A DNA stretch of 64,000 bases from Natronosporangium hydrolyticum (GTDB lineage: Bacteria; Actinomycetota; Actinomycetes; Mycobacteriales; Micromonosporaceae). The notes under the pieces were generated by a model. It was not told where the DNA came from and made no database searches. It was given only the letters and a program-made list of their open reading frames with translations. The stretch is from NCBI RefSeq assembly GCF_016925615.1, contig NZ_CP070499.1, forward strand, positions 2,790,001 through 2,854,000, in the 5' to 3' direction. Below are positions 38,695 through 48,079 of the stretch, one piece after another (the stretch's first letter is position 1; every line of letters starts with the position of its first letter). A program made the translations under genes and the position numbers.

Positions 38695-39777
38695 ATGACG
38701 TACCGTAACGATCCTTATGATCCGAAGCAGGTGGCGCTGCTCGACCCGGCCGCCCTCGACCAAGCGGTGACCGCCGCCGAGAAGGCGTTCGCGGCCGCCG
38801 CCGACCCCGACGCACTCGCCGCCATCAGACATCAGCATCTCGGCGACCGGGCACCGGTCTCGCTGGCCCGGCGAGAGATCGGCGCGCTGCCCCCGGCGGC
38901 GAAGTCCGAGGCCGGCAAGCGGGTCAACGCCGTGCGGGCGGCGATCCAGGCCGCCTACGACAGCCGGCTCGGCCAGCTGCGCATCGAGGAGCAGCGGCGG
39001 GTGCTGGCCGAGGAGCGGGTGGATGTCACGCTGCCCACCGACCGGTCACCGCGCGGAGCCCGGCATCCGCTGACCACGCTCACCGAGCGGATCGAGGACC
39101 TGTTCGTCGGGATGGGTTACGAGGTTGCCGAGGGGCCGGAGGCCGAGCTGGACTGGTACGCCTTTGACGCGCTCAACATCGGGCCGGACCACCCCACCCG
39201 GACCATGATGGACACGTTCTACCTGGCCGCAGCGGGCACCGGCGCCGGCCAGTCCGGGCTGGTGCTGCGACCGCACACCTCCTCGGTGCAGGTCCGCACC
39301 ATGCTCACCCGGACCCCGCCGATCTATGTGATCTGTCCCGGGCGGACCTACCGCACCGATGAGTTGGATGCCACCCACACCCCGGTCTTTCATCAGGTCG
39401 AGGGGCTGGTGATCGACCGGGGCATCACTATGGCCCACCTTAAGGGGACCCTGGACCACTTTGTCCGGGGCATGTTCGGACCCGAGGCCACCACCCGGCT
39501 CCGGCCGTCGTACTTCCCGTTCACCGAACCGTCGGCGGAGATGGACCTGTGGTTCCCGCAGCACCGGGATGGCCCCCGGTGGGTCGAGTGGGGAGGCTGC
39601 GGCATGGTCAATCCGCGGGTGCTGCGCGCGTGCGGGGTCGACCCTTCGGAGTACTCCGGGTTCGCCTTCGGGATGGGGATCGAGCGCACCCTGATGTTCC
39701 GGCACGGGGTCAGCGACATGCGGGACATGATCGAGGGCGACATCCGGTTCGCCCGCGCGTTCGGGATGGAGGTCTAG
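38695..39777 (+). CDS. pheS: Phenylalanyl-tRNA synthetase alpha subunit
   Basis: A 360-residue class II synthetase subunit carrying the catalytic site. It has a helical N-terminal arm, then motif 2 region HTSSVQVRTML, the HQVEGLVIDRG segment, FPFTEPSAEMDLWF, and motif 3 GFAFGMGIERTLM. ATG at 38695 after GGAGGAG. It is followed by pheT after 2 bp, and the subunits form the alpha2-beta2 enzyme. Confidence 0.97.
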   Translation: MTYRNDPYDPKQVALLDPAALDQAVTAAEKAFAAAADPDALAAIRHQHLGDRAPVSLARREIGALPPAAKSEAGKRVNAVRAAIQAAYDSRLGQLRIEEQRRVLAEERVDVTLPTDRSPRGARHPLTTLTERIEDLFVGMGYEVAEGPEAELDWYAFDALNIGPDHPTRTMMDTFYLAAAGTGAGQSGLVLRPHTSSVQVRTMLTRTPPIYVICPGRTYRTDELDATHTPVFHQVEGLVIDRGITMAHLKGTLDHFVRGMFGPEATTRLRPSYFPFTEPSAEMDLWFPQHRDGPRWVEWGGCGMVNPRVLRACGVDPSEYSGFAFGMGIERTLMFRHGVSDMRDMIEGDIRFARAFGMEV

Positions 39778-39779
39778 CC

Positions 39780-42260
39780 GTGCGGGTGAGCGTCTCCTGG
39801 CTTCGGGAGTATGTAGACGCGCCGACCGACCCGGCGGTGTTGGAGCCGGCGCTGGTGCGGGTCGGGCTGGAGGTCGAGGAGATCGACGACCTTCGGGCCA
39901 GCGTCAGCGGGCCACTGGTGATCGGCCGGGTCGCCGAGATCGAGGAGCTGACCGGGCTGAAGAAGCCGATCCGCTACTGCCAGGTGGCGGTCGGCGAGTC
40001 GGAGCCGCGGGGGATCATCTGCGGTGCCACCAACTTCGCCGTCGGCGACCTGGTGCCGGTGGCGTTGCCCGGGGCGGTGCTGCCCGGCGGCTTCGCGATC
40101 ACCGCCCGCAAGACGTACGGTCGGGTCTCCGACGGGATGATCTGCTCGGCGAAGGAGCTGGGCATCGGCGAGGACCACGCGGGGATCATGGTCCTGCCCG
40201 GTGGGGCGGGGATACCCGGCGCGGACGCCCGGCCGGCCGTCGGGCTCGACGACGTGGTGGTGGAGCTGGACTCCAAGCCGCTGCGCGGGCACTGCTTCTC
40301 GGTCCGCGGGGTGGCCCGGGAGCTGTCCCACTCGCTCGGGTTGCCCTACCGCGACCCCGCCGACATCGACCCGGCCCCACCGGGGGCGACCGCCGAGCCG
40401 GCCCACCCGGTGACGGTGATGGACCCCACCGGCTGCGACCGTTTCGCGACCCGGCTGGTGCGCGGTATCGACCCGGCGGCGCCGTCGCCCGAGTGGCTGC
40501 GGCAGCGGCTGGTCCACGCCGGCGTGCGGCCGATCAGCCTGGCCGTAGACATCACCAACTACCTGATGCTCGAGCTCGGCCAGCCGATGCACGCCTTCGA
40601 CGCCGACCGGCTGCACGGCCCACTGGTGGTCCGCCGGGCCCGGTCGGGAGAGCGGCTGGTCACCCTTGACGGAGTCGACCGGGCATTGGACCCGACCGAC
40701 ATGATCATCTGCGACGACACCGGACCGATCTCGCTCGCCGCGGTGATGGGCGGGCAGACCAGCGAGATCGTCCCGGAGACGGTGAACGTGCTCTTCGAGG
40801 CCGCCCACTGGGAACCGACCATGGTGGGCCGGACCGCCCGCCGGCACAAGCTGCCCAGCGAGGCGGCGAAGCGCTGGGAGCGGGGGGTGGACCCGCAGGT
40901 GTCGCTGGTGGCGCTGCAGCGGGCGGTCGAGCTGCTGGTGACCCACGCCGGTGGCGAGGTGGACGATCGGGTCGGCGATATCGACACCGTCGCGGAGCCG
41001 GCCGCGATAGTCATCCCGGCCGACCTGCCGTCGCGGATCGCCGGGGTCACCTACCCGCCGGAGCGGGTGGTCGAGCTGCTGGCGGAGATCGGCTGCGCCG
41101 TCGAGCAGACCGGTGACCGGCTACAGGTCACGCCCCCGAGTTGGCGGGCGGACCTGACCGACCCGGCTGACCTGGTCGAAGAGGTCGCCCGGCTCGACGG
41201 GTACGACCGGATCCCCAGCGTGCTGCCGCAGACGCCGCCGGGTGCCGGGCTGACGCCGGCGCAGCGCCGTCGCCGTACCGTGGGCCGGGCGCTCGCCGAG
41301 GCCGGGTACGTCGAGGCGTTGTGCTACCCGTTCGTCGGGGAGGCGGCCTGGGAGGCGTTCGGGCTCGGCGACGACGACCCGCGCCGGGAGACGGTGCGGA
41401 TCGCCAACCCGATCTCCGGGCAGGAGCCGTCGCTGCGGAGCACGCTGCTGCCGCCGCTGCTGGCCGCGCTTCGCCGTAACCTGGGCCGGGGCGCGCGCGA
41501 GGTGGCGCTCTACGAAATCGGTTCGGTGTTCCGGTCGAGTGGGCGGTCCGGCGTGCCGCCTAGGCTTCCGGTCACCCACCGCCCCGAGGATGCGCAGCTC
41601 GCCGCCGCGCAACAGCACGTGCCGTCGCAGGAGTGGCACGCCGCGGCGGTGATCGCCGGTGACGCCTCGCCGGCCGGGTGGTGGGGTGCCGGCCGACCGG
41701 CGGACTGGGCCGACGCGGTGCAGGCGGCGCGTACGGTGCTCGCCGCGGCCGGCCTGCCGGAAGCGCAGTTCGAGGTACGCGCGGCGGAGTACGCACCGTG
41801 GCACCCGGGCCGGTGTGCGGAGTTCCGGGTGGCTGATCAGGTGGTCGGGCATGCCGGCGAGCTGCATCCGGCGGTGTGTGAGGCGATGGAGCTGCCGAAG
41901 CGTACCTGTGCCATGGAGCTGGACCTGGACGCCGTGCCCCTGCCCGGGGTCGCACCGGCGCCGCGGTTTGCTAGCTACCCGCCAGCGTTGATCGATGTCG
42001 CGTTGGTGGTAGCCAACGAGGTCCCCGCCGCCGATGTCCACCAGGCGTTGCTAGCCGGGGCCGGGGAGTTGCTGGAGTCGGTGCGACTGTTCGACGTCTA
42101 CACCGGGGAGCAGGTCGGGGCCGGGCGCAAGTCGCTCGCTTACAAACTGGTGTTCCGGTCGGTCGACCGCACGCTCACGGTAGAGGAGGCGGTCGCCGCC
42201 CGGGACGCCGCAGTCGCCGTGGCGGCGGAGCGGGTCGGTGCGGAGCTACGCGGCGCCTGA
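39780..42260 (+). CDS. pheT: Phenylalanyl-tRNA synthetase beta subunit
   Basis: An 826-residue subunit with several domains in order: B1 start (VSVSWLREYVD), tRNA-binding EMAP-like domain (about 40-155), B3/B4 editing domain (about 215-400), B5, the catalytic-like module and the C-terminal anticodon-binding FDX-ACB domain (about 730-826, FASYPPALIDVALVV). GTG at 39780 gives the conserved start. Length is usual for the family. Confidence 0.96.
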   Translation: MRVSVSWLREYVDAPTDPAVLEPALVRVGLEVEEIDDLRASVSGPLVIGRVAEIEELTGLKKPIRYCQVAVGESEPRGIICGATNFAVGDLVPVALPGAVLPGGFAITARKTYGRVSDGMICSAKELGIGEDHAGIMVLPGGAGIPGADARPAVGLDDVVVELDSKPLRGHCFSVRGVARELSHSLGLPYRDPADIDPAPPGATAEPAHPVTVMDPTGCDRFATRLVRGIDPAAPSPEWLRQRLVHAGVRPISLAVDITNYLMLELGQPMHAFDADRLHGPLVVRRARSGERLVTLDGVDRALDPTDMIICDDTGPISLAAVMGGQTSEIVPETVNVLFEAAHWEPTMVGRTARRHKLPSEAAKRWERGVDPQVSLVALQRAVELLVTHAGGEVDDRVGDIDTVAEPAAIVIPADLPSRIAGVTYPPERVVELLAEIGCAVEQTGDRLQVTPPSWRADLTDPADLVEEVARLDGYDRIPSVLPQTPPGAGLTPAQRRRRTVGRALAEAGYVEALCYPFVGEAAWEAFGLGDDDPRRETVRIANPISGQEPSLRSTLLPPLLAALRRNLGRGAREVALYEIGSVFRSSGRSGVPPRLPVTHRPEDAQLAAAQQHVPSQEWHAAAVIAGDASPAGWWGAGRPADWADAVQAARTVLAAAGLPEAQFEVRAAEYAPWHPGRCAEFRVADQVVGHAGELHPAVCEAMELPKRTCAMELDLDAVPLPGVAPAPRFASYPPALIDVALVVANEVPAADVHQALLAGAGELLESVRLFDVYTGEQVGAGRKSLAYKLVFRSVDRTLTVEEAVAARDAAVAVAAERVGAELRGA

Positions 42261-42311
42261 CCGTCGGCCGGGCAACCGGCCGGCGGTCAGCTCCGCCGCT
42301 GGCTGATCCGG

Positions 42312-42671
42312 TCAGCGCCGGGCGTAGTCGGCGACCTCGCCGAAGTCGAGCAGGATGCAGGCCTCGTCGCCGATCACCTCGGCGTCGTGGCCGGGCGGGA
42401 TCGCCACCACCGTACCGGCGGTGACATCCTGCTCGGACCCGTCATCCATATAGACCCGCATCTGGCCGGCGAGGCAGTAGCCAAGGTGCGACACCTGGCA
42501 GGAGTCGGTGCCGGCGATCGGCTTGACGTTCTTCGACCACCGCCAACCCGGCTCGAAGTGGCCGGCGGCGACCGGATGGTCAGCGACGTTGACCACGTCG
42601 GCCCAGCCGTTGCCCTCGAAAGGGCGGGTCTCGTCGGGTTGGTCGAACCGCTTGATCTCGACCGGTGGCAT
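42312..42671 (-). CDS. Cupin-domain protein
   Basis: A 119-residue single-domain cupin. A beta-barrel with metal-type histidines is suggested by HFEPGWRWSKNV, CQVSHLGYCLAGQMRVYMDDG and PPGHDAEVIGDE. These small stand-alone cupins are often called ethanolamine/quercetin-type or cupin 2 proteins; function is unknown. ATG at 42669-42671 has AAGGGGG nine bases upstream; GTG at 42680 is an alternative. Confidence 0.75.
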   Translation of the reverse strand: MPPVEIKRFDQPDETRPFEGNGWADVVNVADHPVAAGHFEPGWRWSKNVKPIAGTDSCQVSHLGYCLAGQMRVYMDDGSEQDVTAGTVVAIPPGHDAEVIGDEACILLDFGEVADYARR

Positions 42672-42761
42672 TACCACCACCCCCTTGTCACTGAAAGTAA
42701 CCAGACTAATCCGTTACGGTGACATTTGCCATGCAATGCTGCCGGCGGCAGGTGCCGGCGG

Positions 42762-43622
42762 CTACCGGCTAGAGAAGATCGATCTCGGCGGCTCTGGCGA
42801 GTCCGCCGCCCCCTGATCGGTGACCGGCGGCGCGCCGGCGATGAAGCGGTCCAGCTCCTCGCCGTCGAGCACCCGCGCCGGGAACGCCTCGGCCGCCACC
42901 CGCCGGGTCAGCTTCGCCACCGGCAGCCGGCCCCGATCGGTCGCGACCAGCACCAGGTTGCCGAACCGCCGGCCCCGCAGCGTGCCCGGCTCCGCGATGA
43001 CACACACCTGGTCGAAGACGGCGCGGAGCGTCGCGGCCTGGGATCGGGCGAAGCTCAACGGCTTACGATCGGCGAGGTTGGCGGCGTACCAGCCGCCGGG
43101 CCGCAGCACCCGCGCCACCTCGGCGACGAACTCGGTGGAGGTGAGCCGGCCGGGCATCCGCGCCCCGCTGTAGACATCGTTGACCACCAGGTCGAACCGG
43201 TCGGCCCGGGTCGACTCCACCACCTGGCGCGCGTCCCCGGTCCGCACCCGCAGGTCCGCCCCGCGCGGCGGCGGCAGCACCCGGCGTACCAGCGCGATCA
43301 GGGCGGCGTCGCGTTCTACCACCCGCTGCACCGAGCCGGGGCGGGTGGCCGCGATGTACCGGGGGAGGGTCAGCGCCCCGGCGCCGAGGTGGAGGACGTG
43401 TAGCGGGTCGCGGGCCGGCGCCAACAGGTCCACCACCGCCCCGAGTTGCCGGACGTACTCGAATTCGAGCCAGGTCGGCTGGGACGTCTCGACGTATGAC
43501 TGGGGAGTGCCGTCTAGCAGCAGCGTCCACCCGTTCGGCCGGTCCGGGTCCCGGACCAGCTCGGCCTCGCCGAAGTCGACCTGCTCGTTGATCTGCTCCG
43601 GACCCCGGCGTCTCCCACCCAT
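42762..43622 (-). CDS. Spermidine-synthase-like protein (methyltransferase fold)
   Basis: A 286-residue protein with the spermine/spermidine synthase fold: [18 protein letters not shown] before the nucleotide motif [16 protein letters not shown], then VERDAALI and [10 protein letters not shown]. The usual catalytic-loop DxxD pattern of true synthases is altered, as in the many actinobacterial 'fused MFS/spermidine synthase' relatives, so polyamine synthesis should not be assumed. ATG at 43622 (MGGRRRG) is chosen over a start 18 codons upstream. Divergent from the phosphatase-sigma fusion. Confidence 0.75.
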   Translation of the reverse strand: MGGRRRGPEQINEQVDFGEAELVRDPDRPNGWTLLLDGTPQSYVETSQPTWLEFEYVRQLGAVVDLLAPARDPLHVLHLGAGALTLPRYIAATRPGSVQRVVERDAALIALVRRVLPPPRGADLRVRTGDARQVVESTRADRFDLVVNDVYSGARMPGRLTSTEFVAEVARVLRPGGWYAANLADRKPLSFARSQAATLRAVFDQVCVIAEPGTLRGRRFGNLVLVATDRGRLPVAKLTRRVAAEAFPARVLDGEELDRFIAGAPPVTDQGAADSPEPPRSIFSSR

Positions 43623-43725
43623 GCCCGCCATTATCTGCTGGTGGGCTGGCCCGCGAGTCTCTCGCCCCTCCAACACTCGCGCGGATCGGCGGGCCGTGGT
43701 CGTTGCCTTCCCGCACCATGGTGGT

Positions 43726-45213
43726 ATGGCGGTGGAGCTGATCTATGAGACCCATTCGACCACCACCGACAACGAAACGGGGGTCGCCACCGGCTGGCTG
43801 CCCGGTGAGCTCTCCGAGGCCGGCCGCCAGCAGGCTCGTGAGCTCGGCGAACGCTGGCTTGCGCAGGACATCGTGGCGGTCTTCAGCTCCGACCTGCGGC
43901 GCGCGGTGCAGACTGCGCAGTTGGCCTTCGGCGGCACCGGCATCCCGGTGCATCACGATCCCCGGCTGCGCGAGTGTGACTACGGTTCGCTCAACGGCAC
44001 CCCGGCCGCGCAACTGGACCGGCCGGCTCGGATCGCGGTGCCCTTCCCCGATGGCGAGAGCTATCGCCAGGTGGTGGCGCGGACCCAGGATTTCCTTACC
44101 GACCTGGTCCGCGACTTCGATGGCCGGCGGGTGGTGGTCATCGCGCACTCGGCCAACCGCTGGGCGCTTGAGGTGCTCGTAAACGGTCGCCAGCTCGAAG
44201 ACGCGATCGCGGAGCGGTTCACCTGGCAGCCCGGTTGGCGGTACCAGGTCGAGCGCGGTGTTGCGCGCTCGGCGGCGCGGGCGGGGGCTCCGGACGCGTT
44301 CGCCGAGCTGATCGGTCCGCTGCGCGGGGAGCTGCACGCCCACTGCTACCGGATGCTCGGCTCCCTCGACGACGCTGATGACGCGGTGCAGGACACGCTG
44401 GTGCGGGCGTGGCGGGCGCTCGACCGGTTCGTCGACCACGGGTCGCTGCGGCCATGGCTGTACCGGATCGCCACCAATCGTTGTCTATCGATGCTCTCCC
44501 GGCGCGCCCGCCGGGAGCTGCCCGCGGATCTCGCCGCCGACGTCCCAATGGCCGAGGTGGTCTGGCTGGCGCCCTACCCGGATGACCGGCTCGGCCCCGA
44601 AGGGGACGCGGTGGCACGCGAGAGCATCGAGCTCTCGTTCGTCGCCGCGTTGCAGCTGTTGCCCGGCCGGCAGCGGGCAGTGTTGCTGCTGCGCCACCTG
44701 TTGGGCTTCACCGCGCGGGAGGTGGCCGGGCAGCTGGACACCAGCGTCGCCGCGGTCAACAGTGCGCTGCAGCGCGCCCGGAAGGTGCTGGCCGAGCGGC
44801 TGCCCGCCGCCAGCCAACGGGCGGTGATGCGGGAGTTGGGCGACGCGCCACTGCGTGATCTTGCGCGGCGGTACGCGACAGCGTGGGAGACCGGCGACGT
44901 CGACACGATCGTCGCGATGCTCACCGACGACGCGAAGTACTCGATGCCACCGGAGCGGTCGTGGTTCGCCGGCCGGGCCGCGATCCGGGGGTTCCTGCTC
45001 GACGGTCCGTTGGCGTACCGGTGGCGGTTCCGGCCGGCCGCCGTGAACGGTCAACTCGCGTTCGCGACCTACCGCTGGGATGACCAGTTCGGCACCTTCG
45101 TGCCCGGGGGGCTGGACGTGCTGACACTGCGGGGCTCCGTGGTCGCGGAGGTGGTGTCGTTCCTCGACGCGGACTTCCCGACCTTCGGCCTGCCCGCCCG
45201 GCTCGATGAGTAA
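43726..45213 (+). CDS. Histidine phosphatase fused to an ECF-type sigma factor with NTF2-like tail
   Basis: One uninterrupted 495-codon frame with two normally separate proteins. Residues 1-176 are a histidine phosphatase ([12 protein letters not shown] with the nucleophilic His, [21 protein letters not shown], second His in IAHSANRW). Residues about 181-400 are an ECF sigma factor of the SigX5/SigJ sort: region 2 [33 protein letters not shown], and region 4 [19 protein letters not shown]. Residues about 400-495 are its SnoaL/NTF2-like tail. Only about ten residues join the halves and no stop or credible internal start is seen at the junction. ATG at 43726. Confidence 0.85.
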   Translation: MAVELIYETHSTTTDNETGVATGWLPGELSEAGRQQARELGERWLAQDIVAVFSSDLRRAVQTAQLAFGGTGIPVHHDPRLRECDYGSLNGTPAAQLDRPARIAVPFPDGESYRQVVARTQDFLTDLVRDFDGRRVVVIAHSANRWALEVLVNGRQLEDAIAERFTWQPGWRYQVERGVARSAARAGAPDAFAELIGPLRGELHAHCYRMLGSLDDADDAVQDTLVRAWRALDRFVDHGSLRPWLYRIATNRCLSMLSRRARRELPADLAADVPMAEVVWLAPYPDDRLGPEGDAVARESIELSFVAALQLLPGRQRAVLLLRHLLGFTAREVAGQLDTSVAAVNSALQRARKVLAERLPAASQRAVMRELGDAPLRDLARRYATAWETGDVDTIVAMLTDDAKYSMPPERSWFAGRAAIRGFLLDGPLAYRWRFRPAAVNGQLAFATYRWDDQFGTFVPGGLDVLTLRGSVVAEVVSFLDADFPTFGLPARLDE

Positions 45214-45287
45214 CGAAGAATCTCGTGCCGCGGCAGCGATGAGTTCTGCCTCGCCGCCGGGTTGTACTGGTGAAGGGAGGCACGCTC

Positions 45288-46139
45288 ATGGTGATGCAGA
45301 CGATCAAAGGTGATGAGACGCTGATCGGGCAGCTGGTCGAGCGCTGGGTGACCGCGGTCGGAGCCGGGGACTTGGCGGGTGTTGTCGTCGATCACGCCGA
45401 CGACATTGTGATGTTCGACGTCCCGCCGCCGCAGGACGGCGTTCGCGGGATCGAGGCGTACCGCGCCACCTGGCCGCCGTTCTTCCGGTGGTTGGCCAGC
45501 GGTGCGGTCTTCGAGCTGGTGCAGCTGGAGGTGACGGCTGGCACGGAGGTCGCCTTCGCCCACGCGTTGCTGCGGTGCGGCACGCCGGAGCACCTCGCGG
45601 CGCATCCTGACCACCGGCTACGGGTCACGCTCGGGTTCCGCAAGGAGGAGGGTCGCTGGTTGGTCGCGCACGAGCACCACTCGTTCCCGCTGGCCGACCT
45701 GGCGGACACCGCCGCCGCGGCTGAGCGGGAGATCCGGCTGTTGCACGAGCGGTGGTTCGATGCCACGGCGGCGAAGGATCTTGACGCTCTGATGGCCCCG
45801 GTCGCCGAGGAAGTGGTCTCGTACGAGCATGAGGCGCCGCTGGCCTATGCCGGGGTCGACCAGGTGCGGCAGGTCTGCCAGCGCGGGCTTGACGCCGGCC
45901 CTGGTTCGGTGACCTGGGAGGTGCCGGAGCTGACCGTCGTCGCCCAGGCAGGTCTCGCGGTGGCGTGGGGGTTGAACCGGCTGCGAGTCGAGGAGCCGGA
46001 CGGGTCCTGGCGGGAGGCGTGGTCGCGCGGTACCCGGGTGTTCCGCCACACGGATCACGGCTGGTTGCTGGTGCATCAACACCTGTCGTTCCCGGCCGAT
46101 CCGCAGACCGGCGCCGCCCGCACCGATCTGCGTCCCTGA
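45288..46139 (+). CDS. Protein with two SnoaL/NTF2-like domains
   Basis: A 283-residue protein made of two tandem ketosteroid-isomerase-like folds (about 8-135 and 145-280). Each shows the helix-strand start (LIGQLVERWVTAVGAGDL; IRLLHERWFDATAAKDLD) and a final strand with a His-rich ending (WLVAHEHHSFP; WLLVHQHLSFP). ATG at 45288 is preceded by GGGAGG. It follows the phosphatase-sigma fusion, whose tail has the same fold. Substrate unknown. Confidence 0.8.
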   Translation: MVMQTIKGDETLIGQLVERWVTAVGAGDLAGVVVDHADDIVMFDVPPPQDGVRGIEAYRATWPPFFRWLASGAVFELVQLEVTAGTEVAFAHALLRCGTPEHLAAHPDHRLRVTLGFRKEEGRWLVAHEHHSFPLADLADTAAAAEREIRLLHERWFDATAAKDLDALMAPVAEEVVSYEHEAPLAYAGVDQVRQVCQRGLDAGPGSVTWEVPELTVVAQAGLAVAWGLNRLRVEEPDGSWREAWSRGTRVFRHTDHGWLLVHQHLSFPADPQTGAARTDLRP

Positions 46140-46149
46140 GGAGACGCCC

Positions 46150-46209
46150 GCCGATCATGAGCGGGTTGGCAGAACGCCCGGCGAGTCTGTCAACCCGCTC
46201 ATGATCGGC
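46150..46209. terminator. Very long hairpin between convergent genes
   Basis: Arms 46150-46173 and 46186-46209 pair over 24 positions with one G-U pair and a 12-base loop. The arms contain CCGATCATGAGCGGGTTG and its exact complement. The outer GCCGATCATG is shared with the repeats at 399 and 18991, but the inner sequence is not. It can serve as a bidirectional terminator for the NTF2-like gene and the VOC gene. Confidence 0.8.
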
Positions 46210-46225
46210 CGTCAGGGGAGTGGCG

Positions 46226-46446
46226 TCACTGGACGCAGAACTCGTTACCCTCCGGGTCGGCCATGACGTAGTGGTACTCCGGCCAGGGGCCCCAGCTCGC
46301 GTCGTGCTTGTGGACGACCGTGGCCCCCAACTCGACCAGCCGCGCCACCTCGTCGTCCACTTCGTGGCGCTCGGCCGGCCCGGGGCCGGTTCCGACCGTG
46401 ACGTCGAGGTGGAGCCGGTTCTTGGCCGTCTTCTCCTCGGGGAAAC
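46226..46446 (-). pseudogene. VOC (glyoxalase-like) gene, 3' half only
   Basis: Reading leftward, the sequence EEKTAKNRLHLDV, then a helix and HKHDASWGPWPEYHYVMADPEGNEFCVQ, is the second half of a vicinal-oxygen-chelate protein, ending in the typical DPEGNEFCV. The first half (about 60 residues) is missing. The open frame continues into unrelated sequence at the start of the recombinase gene (to 46495). The break near 46440-46450 is therefore a probable attachment-site junction of an integrated element. Confidence 0.75.
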
Positions 46447-46482
46447 TGGATGAACTAAGAACCACCGGCTGCCGTGGATGGC

Positions 46483-48015
46483 ATGGCAACGACACACCCC
46501 CATGTGGCGATCTACACGCGGATCAGCAAGGACCGGTACGGCAACGCCGAGACCTGCCTGGACCAGGAGAACTTGGGCCGTGCCTATGCGGCGAAGGTGT
46601 GGCCGGGGTTGCCGGTGAAGGTGTACTCGGATCCGGACCTGTCGGCGTTCCGGGATGATGTGTACCGGCCCGGGTACGAGGCGTTGCGGGAGGCGATTAA
46701 GGCCGGGCAGGTGGTGCATCTGTGGGCGGTGGAGCAGACGCGGTTGGAGCGGCGGGAGGTGCCGTGGTTCGAGCTTGCCGCGCTGCTGGATGTGGCGGGG
46801 GTCGAGCTGTTGCACACCCATCGGGACGGGATCGTGCGGGTGCAGGACGAGGTTGCCGGGATCAAGGCCGTCCTCAGCGCTGCTGAGGTGCGGAAGATGA
46901 AGAAGCGGCAGGCGGACAAGTTCGACGCGCAGGCCGCCCGGGGTGTCCCGCCGGGTTCCCGCCCGACCGGTTACGCGCATGGGCGTACCGGGTCGGGTGA
47001 GCGGACGTATGTGATCGTGCCGGAGCAGGCCGAGGCGATCCGGGAGGCCGCGGAGCTGGTGCTGGCCGGGTGGGCGTTGGAGAACATCGCCGGTCGGCTC
47101 CGCGAGCGGGGTCTTCAGGGCGCGCACATGGTGAAGGTCCGCGACGCCAACGGCCAGGTGGTCACCGATGAGGCGGGTAATCCGCTGCGGCGTGCGGCGA
47201 AGGTCAACGGGTCGACGGTGAAGAACATGCTGACCAACCCGACCATCGCCGGGCTGCGGGTCCACCGCGGCGAGGTCGTGGGTCGGGGGAACTGGGAGCC
47301 GATCGTGGACGAGGCGACCTGGCGGCAGGTGTGCGCGAAGCTGCGCGGCAACCGGAAGGTCACCACCGCCACCGGCGCAACGTATGTGGTCGGCGACAAG
47401 CACCAGGGAAACCAGACCGGCCGCCGCTACCTGCTCACCGGCGGGATCGCGGTGTGCGGGGTGTGTGGGGCGGCGCTGGTCGGCTCGGAGAAGCAGTTCC
47501 GCAACAAGACCCGTGGCGTGTACACCCGGCCGTACCTGTTCTGCCACCCCCGCAACGGCGGCAAGGGCTGCGTCGGCATCCTGGGCACGGAGACCGAGGA
47601 ATACGTGGTCGCGGAGCTGCTGGAGGAGATCAAACGCCGCCGCGACCACGAGCTGATCGACGACGGCGCGGCCGGTGCCCAGCGGGACCGGCTCACCACC
47701 GAGCTTGCCGGCATCGATGAGCAGCGCAAGGAGCTGGCGCGGATGTGGGCGACGCGCCAGTTGACTGGCACGGAGTGGGGTGAGGCCCGCGCCGCCTTCG
47801 ACGCCGAGCAACATCGGATCGAGGTAGAGCTGGCCGGGTTGCCGGTGCCGGCAGAGACCCGCGACCCTGCGGCGATCCTCGCCGACTGGCCAGTCATGAC
47901 GCTGGACGAGCGGCGACAGGTGATCCGCGACTACATCGAAGCGGTGACCGTGCACCGGGCCAAGCCCGGCACGAAGGGCTTCGACCGGGGCCGGGTCGCC
48001 ATCGAGTGGCGGTAG
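46483..48015 (+). CDS. Large serine recombinase (integrase)
   Basis: A 510-residue site-specific recombinase. The catalytic resolvase domain (about 1-150) has IYTRISKDRYGNAETCLDQE with the nucleophile Ser in TRIS, and the EQTRLERR segment. The recombinase DNA-binding domain (about 160-290; GSRPTGYAHGR) and zinc-ribbon domain (CGVCGAALVG ... LFCHPRNGGKGC) follow, then a coiled region. ATG at 46483 is taken; GTG at 46474 is possible. Its 5' end directly abuts the cut VOC gene, as expected for an integrase next to attL/attR. Confidence 0.93.
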   Translation: MATTHPHVAIYTRISKDRYGNAETCLDQENLGRAYAAKVWPGLPVKVYSDPDLSAFRDDVYRPGYEALREAIKAGQVVHLWAVEQTRLERREVPWFELAALLDVAGVELLHTHRDGIVRVQDEVAGIKAVLSAAEVRKMKKRQADKFDAQAARGVPPGSRPTGYAHGRTGSGERTYVIVPEQAEAIREAAELVLAGWALENIAGRLRERGLQGAHMVKVRDANGQVVTDEAGNPLRRAAKVNGSTVKNMLTNPTIAGLRVHRGEVVGRGNWEPIVDEATWRQVCAKLRGNRKVTTATGATYVVGDKHQGNQTGRRYLLTGGIAVCGVCGAALVGSEKQFRNKTRGVYTRPYLFCHPRNGGKGCVGILGTETEEYVVAELLEEIKRRRDHELIDDGAAGAQRDRLTTELAGIDEQRKELARMWATRQLTGTEWGEARAAFDAEQHRIEVELAGLPVPAETRDPAAILADWPVMTLDERRQVIRDYIEAVTVHRAKPGTKGFDRGRVAIEWR

Positions 48016-48079
48016 CAACGGCGTTCAGAAGCGTGGCGACCGCTGACGCCGTCGCACAGCGTCGACGGTGAGCAGGCCG

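Noticed and set aside
43180-43725. Extension of the phosphatase-sigma frame upstream to 43180
   Set aside because: It runs antisense through the spermidine-synthase-like gene, and the phosphatase fold begins at the ATG 43726.
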